The notes under the pieces were generated by a model. That model did no database searches, was not told the origin of the DNA, and saw only the letters and a list, made by a program, of their open reading frames with translations. The translations under genes were made by a program, and so were the position numbers. A stretch of 45,449 nt of DNA from Azospirillum melinis (GTDB lineage Bacteria > Pseudomonadota > Alphaproteobacteria > Azospirillales > Azospirillaceae). The stretch covers positions 1-45,449 of the forward strand of contig NZ_WHOS01000056.1 in NCBI RefSeq assembly GCF_013340935.1, read 5' to 3'. Positions within the stretch are counted from its first letter, which is position 1; the number at the start of each line of letters is the position of its first letter. Shown here piece after piece: positions 31,307 to 40,645 of the stretch.

Positions 31307-31759
31307 ATGACGGCTCTACCGGCCATGCTCCGGGCGGCGTCCGCCGCTTTCCTCCTTGCCGGCCCCGCAGTTGCGGGCCTGGGGAGCTTCCTCATTCCCA
31401 TTCCTTCGGCACTGGCAGCCCAGCTTGCCGCAGCCGAGTCCGGGCCCTTCGTCCCCGGCACCACCGACGTTCCGGTGATGCCGGGGCTGGCGTCCGCCGA
31501 ATCGGAGCCGCTGGTCTTCGACAAGCCGGGCGGGCGGATCGTCCAGGCCGTGCTGTCGGGCGAGGTGCCGCGACAGGCGGTGCTGGCCTTCTACGACCAG
31601 ACCCTGCCGCAGCTGGGCTGGCGCCGGACCGCCGACCGCGTCTTCGTCCGTGAGGGCGAGGAGCTGCGGCTGGAGTTCCCGCCCAACATCCAACCGGGCA
31701 TCAAGCCTGCGAAGGCCGCCGCCGGGACCGCCGTCCGCTTCACTTTGACGCCGCGCTGA
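31307..31759 (+). CDS. Small exported protein of unknown function
   Basis: A 150-residue protein with an N-terminal signal-like segment (about 1-38, two hydrophobic stretches ending in ALAA). The mature part has an acidic front and a folded stretch with AVLAFYDQTLPQLGWRR (about 92-108) and LRLEFPP, recalling small periplasmic proteins with a YDQTLPQLGW pattern often found beside enoyl-CoA hydratase genes. It starts 12 bp after mutM. No function is assigned. Confidence 0.8.
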   Translation: MTALPAMLRAASAAFLLAGPAVAGLGSFLIPIPSALAAQLAAAESGPFVPGTTDVPVMPGLASAESEPLVFDKPGGRIVQAVLSGEVPRQAVLAFYDQTLPQLGWRRTADRVFVREGEELRLEFPPNIQPGIKPAKAAAGTAVRFTLTPR

Positions 31760-31864
31760 TCGCGGCAACACCCGCCATACTCGCGCCAGTCCGCAACCCA
31801 ACACCTCAACAACCACGAGTCCCGGAAGCAACCGGGCTCGCCCCATCGGGAGAGTGCTGCAGCC

Positions 31865-32653
31865 ATGTCCGCCACCATGTCCTATGAAACCATCCTCGTC
31901 GAGACGCGCGGCCCGGTCGGCCTGATCACGCTGAACCGTCCGAAGGCGCTGAACGCGCTGTGCGACCAGCTGGTGACCGAGCTGGGCCAGGCGCTGGACG
32001 CCTTCGAGGCCGATAGCGCCATCGGCGCCATCGTCGTCACCGGGTCGGAGCGGGCGTTCGCCGCCGGCGCCGACATCAAGGAGATGGCCGGCTTCTCCTA
32101 TATGGATGTCTACAACTCCAACTTCATCACCGCGAAGTGGGAGCGGCTGGCCAAGTGCCGCAAGCCGACCATCGCCGCGGTCGCCGGCTTCGCGCTCGGC
32201 GGCGGCTGCGAGCTGGCGATGATGGCCGACTTCATCCTGGCCGCCGACACCGCCAAGTTCGGCCAGCCCGAGGTCACCATCGGCACCATCCCCGGCGCCG
32301 GCGGCACCCAGCGCCTGACCCGCTTCGTCGGCAAGTCCAAGGCGATGGAGATGGTCCTGACCGGCCGCATGATCGATGCCGCCGAGGCCGAGCGCTGCGG
32401 CCTCGTCTCCCGCATCGTCCCGGCCGCCGAGCTGGTCGAGGAGGCGGTGAAGGTCGCCACCAAGATCGCCTCGCTGTCGCAGCCGGTCATCGCCATGGCG
32501 AAGGAGGCGGTCAACGTCGCCTATGAATCGACGCTGGCCGAGGGCATCCGCTTCGAGCGCCGCCTGTTCCATTCGACCTTCGCCACCGAAGACCAGAAGG
32601 AAGGCATGGCCGCATTCGCCGAGAAGCGCCAGGCCGGCTGGAAGAACCGCTGA
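31865..32653 (+). CDS. Enoyl-CoA hydratase
   Basis: Hydrates trans-2-enoyl-CoA in fatty acid beta-oxidation. A 262-residue crotonase with the oxyanion residues AAGADIKEM (66-74) and GGGCEL (112-117), and both catalytic acids: Glu116 and Glu136 (GQPEVTIG). The pattern fits the short-chain hydratase (FadB1x/PaaF type) rather than an isomerase. It has its own 105-bp upstream region and stands apart from any beta-oxidation operon here, so the physiological pathway is not given by context. Confidence 0.92.
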   Translation: MSATMSYETILVETRGPVGLITLNRPKALNALCDQLVTELGQALDAFEADSAIGAIVVTGSERAFAAGADIKEMAGFSYMDVYNSNFITAKWERLAKCRKPTIAAVAGFALGGGCELAMMADFILAADTAKFGQPEVTIGTIPGAGGTQRLTRFVGKSKAMEMVLTGRMIDAAEAERCGLVSRIVPAAELVEEAVKVATKIASLSQPVIAMAKEAVNVAYESTLAEGIRFERRLFHSTFATEDQKEGMAAFAEKRQAGWKNR

Positions 32654-32848
32654 GTCGTCGCGCCAGCTTCGACTCTGCCGCTGGAGCCGTCCCCTGCATC
32701 TTGCGGGGGGCGGTCCAGATCCCATCAAGATGTCGTTCAAGTACGATTAGTCAAAATCATCGGGCGTCCACGCCTTGACTCGCGGTGCGCTGCCGCGTAT
32801 AAGGCGCGCTCGCATCACGACAGCCGTGTCGTTCGGAGTAGGGTTTCC

Positions 32849-33109
32849 ATGGCCAATCATAAGTCCGCTGAAAAGCGCATTCGTCAGACCGAGCGTCGCA
32901 CGGAAGTCAACCGTGCCCGCGTCAGCCGCATCCGTTCCTTCGTTAAGAAGGTCGAGGGCGCGATCCAGAGCGGCGACAAGTCCGCCGCCGCCGAGGCGTT
33001 CAAGTCCGCTCAGCCGGAGCTGATGCGCGGCGTGTCGAAGGGCGTGCTGCACAAGAACACTGTGTCGCGCAAGCTGTCGCGTCTGTCGGCTGCGATCAAG
33101 GCTCTCTGA
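32849..33109 (+). CDS. rpsT: 30S ribosomal protein S20
   Basis: An 86-residue basic primary 16S rRNA-binding protein. MANHKSAEKRIRQTERR and SRIRSFVKKVE are diagnostic. GGAG lies ten bases before the ATG. It has a strong terminator 24 bp after the stop and sits upstream of dnaA, a common alphaproteobacterial arrangement. Confidence 0.98.
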   Translation: MANHKSAEKRIRQTERRTEVNRARVSRIRSFVKKVEGAIQSGDKSAAAEAFKSAQPELMRGVSKGVLHKNTVSRKLSRLSAAIKAL

Positions 33110-33132
33110 TAGAGCTTTCATACGCTGCTTTC

Positions 33133-33168
33133 AAAAAGCCGCGCCCGTGACTCGGGGCGCGGCTTTTT
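33133..33168 (+). terminator. Intrinsic terminator of rpsT
   Basis: A 14-bp stem AAAAAGCCGCGCCC/GGGCGCGGCTTTTT with an 8-base loop, ending in a T-run. It is the clearest Rho-independent terminator in the window and is symmetric, so it could act in both directions. Confidence 0.92.
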
Positions 33169-33632
33169 GCGTTTAAAGTAAATATGCGGATGCTCGACAA
33201 TTGTCTTAGATTGTTCTGAGGGTCGCGTATGAGATTCGGGATCGGTCATGCGGTCAATGCGAACGTTTTTATCTTTTTGGCCCGTTCGCCATCTGTCCCA
33301 TTGCCAGATTTCCGCAGCATGGTTAGACTTTTGGTCCATTCGGTCGGGCGAAATAGGGTGATGCAACACTCTGTGTCCGTCTGAACACAGCAGAGAAATA
33401 CTGAAGGTCTTACGCCGGATCAGGGCTTGTTGAGTCCCGGTCGTTCGCACGATCTTCTTTTACTTACAAGCTGTCGCGCCTGGGGCGGGATTTTCAATCC
33501 CGTCGACTCTTGCGTGTGCTTTTTGGATATAGTGTTCCGTTCGGTTTTTCCTTGCCCGGAATCTTTCGGGCTGGACCAGACGGCGGCCATCCGGTTTTGG
33601 CCGGCCGGCGGAAGGAGCGGGGGTAAGGGAGC
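33169..33632. other. AT-richer region between rpsT and dnaA
   Basis: About 460 bp without a gene, clearly less GC-rich than its flanks. It contains the palindrome GACAATTGTC (around 33196-33205), the inverted repeat CTGTGT-N8-ACACAG (around 33371-33390) and a perfect hairpin CGGGATT-TTC-AATCCCG (33486-33502). No convincing DnaA boxes (TTWTNCACA) are seen, so it is better called the dnaA promoter region than an origin. Confidence 0.5.
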
Positions 33633-35201
33633 ATGTCGGTCGGCGTGTCGTTGGATCAGCAGTGGGCGCGCATTCGCGGACGCCTGAAGGAAGAGGTGGG
33701 CGAGATCGCCTACCGGAGCTGGCTTCAGCCGCTGTCCGTCGCCAGCCTGATCGGCGGCGAGGTGTGCATCGTCGTGCCCACGCGATTCATGCGCGACTGG
33801 GTGCTGACCCACTATGCCGACCGCATCCGCGCCCTCTGGGCCGGCGAGAATCCGGAGGTGCAGTCGATCGACGTCATCGTCGCCTCCACGAATCCGCCGG
33901 CGGCACTCGTCGCCGACAATGACGACATCGACGACGACCGTCCCGCCCCGCCCCGCGGTTTCGATTCGCGTGGATTCGAGGCGCGCGGCTTCGATTCGCG
34001 CGCCGCCGACTCCCGCCCGGCTCCCCGTCCCGCCCCGCCGCAGGGGGCGCCGTCGGGGTCGGCGTCCGGATTCTCCGGCGAGCCTGCCCCGTCCACCGTC
34101 TACACCTCGGCCTCCTATGGCGGGGCGTCGGACGAATCGCCGACCGCGGTGCCTGCGATTCTGGAGGACCGCTCCGACCTGTCGGCCGCACTCGACCCGC
34201 GATTCACCTTCGAGAATTTCGTCGTCGGCAAGCCGAACGAGCTGGCGCATGCCGCCGCAAGGCGCGTCGCCGACGCCACCACCGTGACCTTCAACCCGCT
34301 GTTCCTCTATGGCGGGGTGGGGCTGGGCAAGACCCACCTGATGCACGCGCTGGCCTGGCAGATCCGCAAGAACGACCCGAACCGCAAGGTGCTGTACCTG
34401 TCGGCCGAGAAGTTCATGTACCAGTTCATCCGGGCGCTGCGCTTCAAGGATACGATGGCCTTCAAGCAGCAGTTCCGCTCGGTCGACGTGCTGATGATCG
34501 ACGACGTGCAGTTCATCAGCGGCAAGGACAGCACCCAGGAGGAGTTCTTCCACACCTTCAACGCGCTGGTCGACCAGAACCGGCAGGTCATCATCTCCGC
34601 CGACAAGAGCCCGTCCGACCTGGAAGGCATGGAGGAGCGTCTGCGCTCCCGCCTCGGCTGGGGGCTGGTCGCCGACATCCACCCGACCACCTACGAGCTG
34701 CGGCTGGGCATCCTCCAGGCCAAGGCCGACGCGCTCCAGGCCAGCATCCCGATGAAGGTGCTGGAGTTCCTGGCCCACAAGATCACGTCGAACGTGCGCG
34801 AGCTGGAAGGGGCGCTGAACCGCATCGTCGCCCATGCCGAGCTGGTCGGCCGCTCCATCTCGCTGGAGACGACGCAGGAGGTGCTGCACGATCTGCTGCG
34901 CGCCAACGACCGCCGCGTCACCATCGACGAGATCCAGAAGCGGGTGGCGGAGCATTACAACATCCGCGTCGCCGACATGCATTCCGCCCGCCGCGCCCGC
35001 GCGGTGGCCCGTCCGCGCCAGATCGCCATGTATCTGGCCAAGCAGCTGACCGCCCGTTCCCTGCCGGAGATCGGCCGCAAGTTCGGCGGCCGTGACCACA
35101 CCACGGTCATGCATGCGGTCAAGAAGGTGGACGAACTGCGCGCCACCGATCCGTCCTTCGCCGAGGATGTCGAGCTGCTGCGGCGCATGCTGGAAAGCTG
35201 A
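33633..35201 (+). CDS. dnaA: Chromosomal replication initiator protein DnaA
   Basis: Binds DnaA boxes and melts the origin. The 522-residue protein has domain I (about 8-85), a long disordered domain II linker (about 90-180), an AAA+ domain III (Walker A GGVGLGKTH 227-235, Walker B LMIDD ending at 291) and a C-terminal DNA-binding domain IV with GRDHTTVMHA. The linker contains the pentads RGFDS, RGFEA, RGFDS (108-122) and a Pro-rich stretch. Several GA-rich runs precede the ATG at odd spacings. It is followed by a separate REC-GGDEF gene. Confidence 0.98.
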   Translation: MSVGVSLDQQWARIRGRLKEEVGEIAYRSWLQPLSVASLIGGEVCIVVPTRFMRDWVLTHYADRIRALWAGENPEVQSIDVIVASTNPPAALVADNDDIDDDRPAPPRGFDSRGFEARGFDSRAADSRPAPRPAPPQGAPSGSASGFSGEPAPSTVYTSASYGGASDESPTAVPAILEDRSDLSAALDPRFTFENFVVGKPNELAHAAARRVADATTVTFNPLFLYGGVGLGKTHLMHALAWQIRKNDPNRKVLYLSAEKFMYQFIRALRFKDTMAFKQQFRSVDVLMIDDVQFISGKDSTQEEFFHTFNALVDQNRQVIISADKSPSDLEGMEERLRSRLGWGLVADIHPTTYELRLGILQAKADALQASIPMKVLEFLAHKITSNVRELEGALNRIVAHAELVGRSISLETTQEVLHDLLRANDRRVTIDEIQKRVAEHYNIRVADMHSARRARAVARPRQIAMYLAKQLTARSLPEIGRKFGGRDHTTVMHAVKKVDELRATDPSFAEDVELLRRMLES

Positions 35202-35301
35202 AGAGCGCTCGATCCACCGGTAACGGTGTGTTGCCACGCCACTATGCCATAGCACCGTGGAGTCTGTTAAGGTCCGCGCGCACGGACTCTTCGCCGACGA
35301 C

Positions 35302-36240
35302 ATGGGTGTGCTGGTGGAAACGACTGTTCTTGTCGCCGACGATTCCAATTTCTTTCGCGAACTGATCCGGGAAGAGCTGGAGAGCACCGGCTATCGTGTT
35401 CTGCTTGCCAAGGACGGCGGACAGGCGCTCGCCCTCTACCGCAGCCACGACATCCACATCCTCATCACCGATCTGGAAATGCCGGTGATGACCGGGCTGG
35501 AGCTGTGCTGGCATGTCCGGGCGGCGGACGACCAGCACCGCACATTCACCATCCTGATGACCGGCGACAGCGAGACCGCCCGGCGGGTCGAGGCCTTCGA
35601 GTCCGGCGCCGATGAGTTCCTGGCCAAGCCCATCGACCTGCCGATGCTGCGCGCCCGCGTGCGCGCCGGCGAGCGCATCACCCGCATGCACCGGGTGATG
35701 GTGGAGATGCTGAACACCGATTACCTGACCGGCGTGCTGAACCGTCGCCATTTCATGGAGCGGCTGGAGCAGGCCTACCGCGCCGCGAAGGAGACCGGCT
35801 CCCCGCTGGCGATCGCGATGTTCGACATCGACCATTTCAAGGCGATCAACGACACCCACGGCCACGGCAACGGCGATCTCGCGCTGAAGCGCTTCGCCGA
35901 CCACTGCGCCGCCCAGGTGCCCGGCGGCGGCTTCCTCGGCCGGCTGGGCGGGGAGGAGTTCTGCCTGTGCCTGCCCTCCGGCGACCTGGAGGGGGCGCTG
36001 GCGCGGGTGGAGGCGATCCGCCGCTCCACCGCCGAGCTGACGGTGGAGACCGGCAGCGGCGCTGGCTTCGGCTTCACCGTCAGCATCGGCATGTGCCTGG
36101 ACCGCGACACCGTCTCGGTCACCGACCTGATGACCCAGGCCGACGAGGCGCTCTATTTCGCCAAGCGCAGCGGCCGCAACCGCACCGTGCTGCGGGGCGC
36201 CGAGGGCGTGGTGGTGAAGGCGAGCTTCTACGTCATGTGA
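35302..36240 (+). CDS. Response regulator diguanylate cyclase (REC-GGDEF)
   Basis: A 312-residue PleD-like protein that should make cyclic di-GMP when phosphorylated. The receiver has phospho-acceptor Asp57 and Lys109. The GGDEF domain (about 138-300) has FDIDHFK (metal Asp175), the active-site GGEEF (216-220) and NDTHGHGNGD. The RxxD inhibitory site normally a few residues before GGEEF is not seen (GGGFLGRL), so feedback inhibition may be absent. The start is uncertain: ATG 35302 is used; a GTG at 35257 and GTGs just inside are alternatives, none with a good ribosome site. The cognate kinase is unknown. Confidence 0.88.
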   Translation: MGVLVETTVLVADDSNFFRELIREELESTGYRVLLAKDGGQALALYRSHDIHILITDLEMPVMTGLELCWHVRAADDQHRTFTILMTGDSETARRVEAFESGADEFLAKPIDLPMLRARVRAGERITRMHRVMVEMLNTDYLTGVLNRRHFMERLEQAYRAAKETGSPLAIAMFDIDHFKAINDTHGHGNGDLALKRFADHCAAQVPGGGFLGRLGGEEFCLCLPSGDLEGALARVEAIRRSTAELTVETGSGAGFGFTVSIGMCLDRDTVSVTDLMTQADEALYFAKRSGRNRTVLRGAEGVVVKASFYVM

Positions 36241-36392
36241 CGATCCTCCTCCCGGGTTCTCCTTTTTTCCATGTGACGGCTCTATGAAGTTTGGCGGAGC
36301 TTCATCTTCCCCCATGGACGGACGGCTTTTATCTCAGGCACACTTTGCGTCTTGAGCGGGGCTGCGCGAAGCTGCCGCCAGGGGAACCTGAC

Positions 36393-36419
36393 AAAACGCC
36401 ATCCGATAAAACGCCATCC
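36393..36419 (+). repeat. Tandem AAAACGCCATCC repeat before potD
   Basis: Two identical 12-bp copies at 36393-36404 and 36408-36419, 15 bp apart, lie 24-50 bases before the ATG, in the expected leader of the binding-protein gene. They could be a direct-repeat operator or a slippage product. Confidence 0.6.
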
Positions 36420-36442
36420 AAGAGCCAGGGAGACCGGACGTC

Positions 36443-37642
36443 ATGTCCAAGATCGTTCACACCACGCTCGATCACGCCCAGACCGAATCCCAGCGGTCCA
36501 GCGCCGAGACCCAGCGCGCCGCCAAGAGCTTCACCCGCCGCCTGCTGCTGCAAAGCGCTGCCGCCGCCGCCGGTGTCGCCTCGGTCGGTCCCTTCGTCCT
36601 GCGCGAGGGCCGGGCGGCGTCGGGTTCGGTGAAGATCTTCTCCTGGGCCGGCTACATCAGCCCGGACATGCTGGCCGACTTCGAGAAGAAGACCGGCGTC
36701 AAGGCGACCCTGACCGAATACGGCACCAACGACGAGCTGCTGAACCAGCTGAAGGCGACCGGCGGCGCCGGCTTCGACATCATCCACCCCACCGTCGACC
36801 GCGTGCCGAACTATGTCGAGTTCGAGCTGGTGCAGCCGATCGACGAGGCGAAGGTGAAGTGGGACGGCTGCCTGAAATCATCGGTCGAGGGCTCCGCCGG
36901 CATGGGCGGCGTCGTCGGCGGCAAGCGCTATTTCGCCCCGGCCGACTGGGGCACGGAGGCGCTGGCCTACGACATGAAGAAGGCGCCGCTCGCCTACGGC
37001 ACCGCCAGCTACGGCGATTTGTGGGCGCCGGCCAACGCCGGCAAGGTGACGGTGCGCGGCCATTCCTCGCTGATCGGCATCGCGCTGTGGCTGGAAAGCC
37101 AGGGCAAGCTGCCGCACCCAGTCCGCGACCAGTTCAAGGACGAGGCGAAGGCGCGCGCCAACTTCGACGCCATCCTGAAGGTGGCCGCCGCCAACAAGAA
37201 GTCGGTCGCCCAGTTCTGGACCAACGAGAACGAGGCCCAGGGCGCCTTCCGCACCAACGGCTGCGTCATCGGCCAGACCTGGGACAGCAGCGCCGTGGCG
37301 CTCCGCAAGGAAGGGCTGCCGGTCCGCTTCGTGGCGCCGAAGGAAGGTGCGCTCGCCTGGATGGAAGGCTTCGCCATCCCGAAGAAGGCGGAGAACCTGG
37401 AGAACGCCTATGCCTGGATCAACTGGTTCTACACGCCCGAGGCCGGCGCGCTGTACACCAACCATTCCGGCATCTCCAGCACCGCGGTCGGCGCCGAGGC
37501 CCACCTGACCGACCTGAACAAGCAGTTCTTCGCCGACGCCTATCCCGGCGACGCCCTGCAGAAGCTGTGGTGGTGGCCGATCCAGGAGGCGTGGTACGTC
37601 TCCATTCGCAACGAGTACCAGGATCGTTTCCTGGCGGCGTGA
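36443..37642 (+). CDS. Polyamine-type (PotD/PotF) ABC transporter substrate-binding protein
   Basis: A 399-residue periplasmic protein. The N-terminus carries a twin-arginine-type signal: a long polar region, then TRRLLLQ (Arg32-Arg33) and an Ala-rich hydrophobic stretch, cleavage near residue 59. The mature part begins VKIFSWAGYISPDML, with EYGTNDELLNQL typical of spermidine/putrescine-binding proteins; WNNE-like ligand residues appear in FWTNENEAQ and GQTWDSSA. GGGAGA precedes the ATG. It is followed 19 bp later by its ATPase. Ligand specificity within the polyamine/opine group is unproven. Confidence 0.88.
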   Translation: MSKIVHTTLDHAQTESQRSSAETQRAAKSFTRRLLLQSAAAAAGVASVGPFVLREGRAASGSVKIFSWAGYISPDMLADFEKKTGVKATLTEYGTNDELLNQLKATGGAGFDIIHPTVDRVPNYVEFELVQPIDEAKVKWDGCLKSSVEGSAGMGGVVGGKRYFAPADWGTEALAYDMKKAPLAYGTASYGDLWAPANAGKVTVRGHSSLIGIALWLESQGKLPHPVRDQFKDEAKARANFDAILKVAAANKKSVAQFWTNENEAQGAFRTNGCVIGQTWDSSAVALRKEGLPVRFVAPKEGALAWMEGFAIPKKAENLENAYAWINWFYTPEAGALYTNHSGISSTAVGAEAHLTDLNKQFFADAYPGDALQKLWWWPIQEAWYVSIRNEYQDRFLAA

Positions 37643-37661
37643 TCCGCACACAGCAGGGGCC

Positions 37662-38714
<1,053 letters not shown>

Positions 38715-38718
38715 GACT

Positions 38719-38869
38719 CCCTCTCCCGCCCCGGGAGAGGGAAGGGGCCCATGCGAAGCATGGGAGGGGTGAGGGGTGAGGCAAGGATCAGAAATCCATG
38801 TCCGGATCACCCCTCACCCTCCCCACGCCTCCGGCGCGGGTCCCCTCCCTCTCCCGGGGCGGGAGAGGG
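38719..38869. repeat. REP-like inverted repeat doublet
   Basis: Two roughly 62-bp arms (38719-38780 and 38807-38869) are imperfect reverse complements separated by about 26 bp. Each outer end carries a 23-bp palindromic core: CCCTCTCCCGCCCCGGGAGAGGG on the left and its reverse complement on the right. A single near-identical core recurs at 43249-43271. This is the architecture of a REP/BIME-type or small non-autonomous element; no transposase is present. It lies between two convergent genes. Confidence 0.85.
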
Positions 38870-38886
38870 CACAATCCGCACAAACG

Positions 38887-38920
38887 AAAACGCCCCGGCC
38901 AATCGGCCGGGGCGTTTCGC
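38887..38920 (-). terminator. Terminator of the Tim44-like gene
   Basis: A 10-bp GC stem CGCCCCGGCC/GGCCGGGGCG with an AATC loop, flanked by A and T runs. On minus it ends with TTTTCGTTTG, 24 bases after the Tim44-like stop. It may also serve the opposite strand. Confidence 0.8.
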
Positions 38921-38940
38921 ATTGCAGAGGAACAGAGGCC

Positions 38941-40035
38941 TCAGCTGGCCTGCTGGATCGCCGACAGCTGCCACTGGCCGCCGCGCGGGCGGACGAAGGT
39001 CCACAGCTCGGTCGCCTCGGTCGGCTGCGAGGCGTTGCCCTCGATCACCCGGCCGCTGGCGCGGTCCACCGTGACGTCGGTCAGCGCGAAGCGCATGGCG
39101 ACGGTGGCGTACTCCTGCGCCCCTTCGCGCCAGCCCTCGGCCAGATCGCCCTGGAGCAGGCGGACATCGCTGACCTTGTTGACCACGCCGCGGCTGCGGT
39201 TCTCGGCCAGATCGTCGCTGAAGTAGGAGAACATCTCCGGCGTCGTCGCGGCGCGCAGGGCGTCGGCATCCTCACGCCCGTAGGCGGTCTGGACGGTGAC
39301 GAGCAACCGCTCGAACGACTCGAAGTCGGCCGGCTGGATGCCGATCTCGTCCGAAGCCTGACGGCGCTGGGCCGGGCCGGCGTTGCCGCCACCCATTCCG
39401 GCGCCGATGCCGCGGTTGCCCATCGGGTTGTAGCCGACGTCGGCCGCGTCGCGGTTCATCTGCTCGCCCTGCGGACCGCCGGCATAGGCCGGCCGGTTTC
39501 CACCAAGCGGGCCGCCGCCGGCCGCGGTGTTCGCGGTCTGCGAGCGGTTGCGGAAGAAGCGCATGGCCAGACGGACCAGGAAGACGACCAGCAGGATCTG
39601 CAGCAGGAAGCCCAGGATGCCGGCGAAGCTGCCCAGCCCCTCGAAGAAGCCGCCGCCGAACAGCATCGCGCCGATGCCGGCGCCGATCAGGCCGCCCATC
39701 AGGCCCGACATGAAGCCGCCGCCGAAGAAGCCGCGCGAGGGGGCGGCGGCCGGGGCGGTGGCCGCGGCGCCGGGGCGCTGCATGCCGGGCGACGCCGCCG
39801 GAGCGGTCGAACGCTCCATCGGCGACACGGAATTGGGGGCGGTGGAGGTGGCGGCCGGCGCCTCGGTCGTGCGGCTGCCGCGGCTGCCGGACGAGCTGCT
39901 CTTGCCGGCGCGGGCGTCGGCGGTTCCGGCGGCCAGCGCCATCACCAGCGCAACCGCCACGGCGGTCGCCGCGCGGGCGCCGCGCTTCGCTGAAGAGGGG
40001 GCGGAAAGGCTCGAAGGTCGGGTCTTCTCGCTCAT
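38941..40035 (-). CDS. Tim44-like domain membrane protein
   Basis: A 364-residue protein with an N-terminal signal-like or membrane segment (about 20-42), a Ser/Ala/Pro-rich linker, a Gly/Phe/Met-rich hydrophobic region (about 100-155, FFGGGFMSGLMGGLIGAGIG and a second helix) and a C-terminal Tim44-like domain (about 225-360: FERLLVTVQTAYGREDADAL, ending LWTFVRPRGGQWQLSAIQQ). Bacterial relatives are inner-membrane proteins of unclear function, distantly related to the mitochondrial import factor. The start used is ATG 40035; an ATG seven codons upstream (40056) is possible. Confidence 0.85.
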   Translation of the reverse strand: MSEKTRPSSLSAPSSAKRGARAATAVAVALVMALAAGTADARAGKSSSSGSRGSRTTEAPAATSTAPNSVSPMERSTAPAASPGMQRPGAAATAPAAAPSRGFFGGGFMSGLMGGLIGAGIGAMLFGGGFFEGLGSFAGILGFLLQILLVVFLVRLAMRFFRNRSQTANTAAGGGPLGGNRPAYAGGPQGEQMNRDAADVGYNPMGNRGIGAGMGGGNAGPAQRRQASDEIGIQPADFESFERLLVTVQTAYGREDADALRAATTPEMFSYFSDDLAENRSRGVVNKVSDVRLLQGDLAEGWREGAQEYATVAMRFALTDVTVDRASGRVIEGNASQPTEATELWTFVRPRGGQWQLSAIQQAS

Positions 40036-40093
40036 GATCGTGCTCGCTTGTCGCATCTGGTCGGTTATCCAGCCTTCCCAGATGGGGGTGGTC

Positions 40094-40114
40094 CCGCCTC
40101 CGTTTAAGAGGCGG
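40094..40114 (-). terminator. Hairpin between the S4 and Tim44-like genes
   Basis: A perfect 7-bp stem CCGCCTC/GAGGCGG with loop CGTTTAA lies 36 bases after the S4-gene stop on minus. No T-run follows on that strand. A 12-bp direct repeat CGGTCTCACTTT occurs at 40112-40123 and again at 40155-40166, spanning the end of the S4 gene. Confidence 0.5.
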
Positions 40115-40149
40115 TCTCACTTTTTTCGAGCAACAATCAGCATCGCCGC

Positions 40150-40599
40150 CTAATCGGTCTCACTTTGCCAACCATCGCCCATCGGCCCGTCGCCTTGCAG
40201 CGCATCGATCGCCCGGCGGTCGCGCTTGGTCGGCCGGCCGGCACCCGCCGGCTGGAAGGGCGCGCGATAGGGGTCCTGCAGGCGCTCCTCCGGCACGGGA
40301 GGGGCGAGATCCTCGTAGAGCGCCTGGGCCTCCGGCGCCGGGCCGCGGCGGCTGCCCAGCGCCACCACCTTGATGACGCGGATGTGCCGCCCCTGGGCGA
40401 AGGTCAGCACGTCGCCCGGCTTCACCGCCGCATGCGCCTTGGTCACCACCGCCCCCGACAGCCGCACGCCCCCGTCGTTGCACAGCTTGGCGGCGAGGCT
40501 GCGCGTCTTGAAGAAGCGCGCATACCAGAGCCACTTGTCGATCCGCAGCCGGCCGGGGGTGGAGTCTTCGGTGTCGGTGTTGCCAGCGGTGTTGCTCAT
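40150..40599 (-). CDS. S4-domain RNA-binding protein, Hsp15-like
   Basis: A 149-residue protein with an S4 RNA-binding domain (about 17-75: RLRIDKWLWYARFFKTRSLA, then VRLSGAVVTKAHAAVKPGD), as in E. coli Hsp15 (HslR), which rescues stalled 50S subunits carrying nascent chains. The C-terminal half is polar and Pro/Arg-rich. It follows the helicase gene by 46 bp on the same strand, a pairing conserved in alphaproteobacteria, and is probably cotranscribed. Confidence 0.9.
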   Translation of the reverse strand: MSNTAGNTDTEDSTPGRLRIDKWLWYARFFKTRSLAAKLCNDGGVRLSGAVVTKAHAAVKPGDVLTFAQGRHIRVIKVVALGSRRGPAPEAQALYEDLAPPVPEERLQDPYRAPFQPAGAGRPTKRDRRAIDALQGDGPMGDGWQSETD

Positions 40600-40645
40600 G
40601 GGCGTTTCCGTCTGTTGGTCCCGTGTCCTGTGTCCGTCATGCCGC

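Noticed and set aside
33110..33632. Chromosomal origin next to dnaA
   Set aside because: No cluster of DnaA boxes found by eye, and origins in this class often lie elsewhere. A GC-skew plot would decide.
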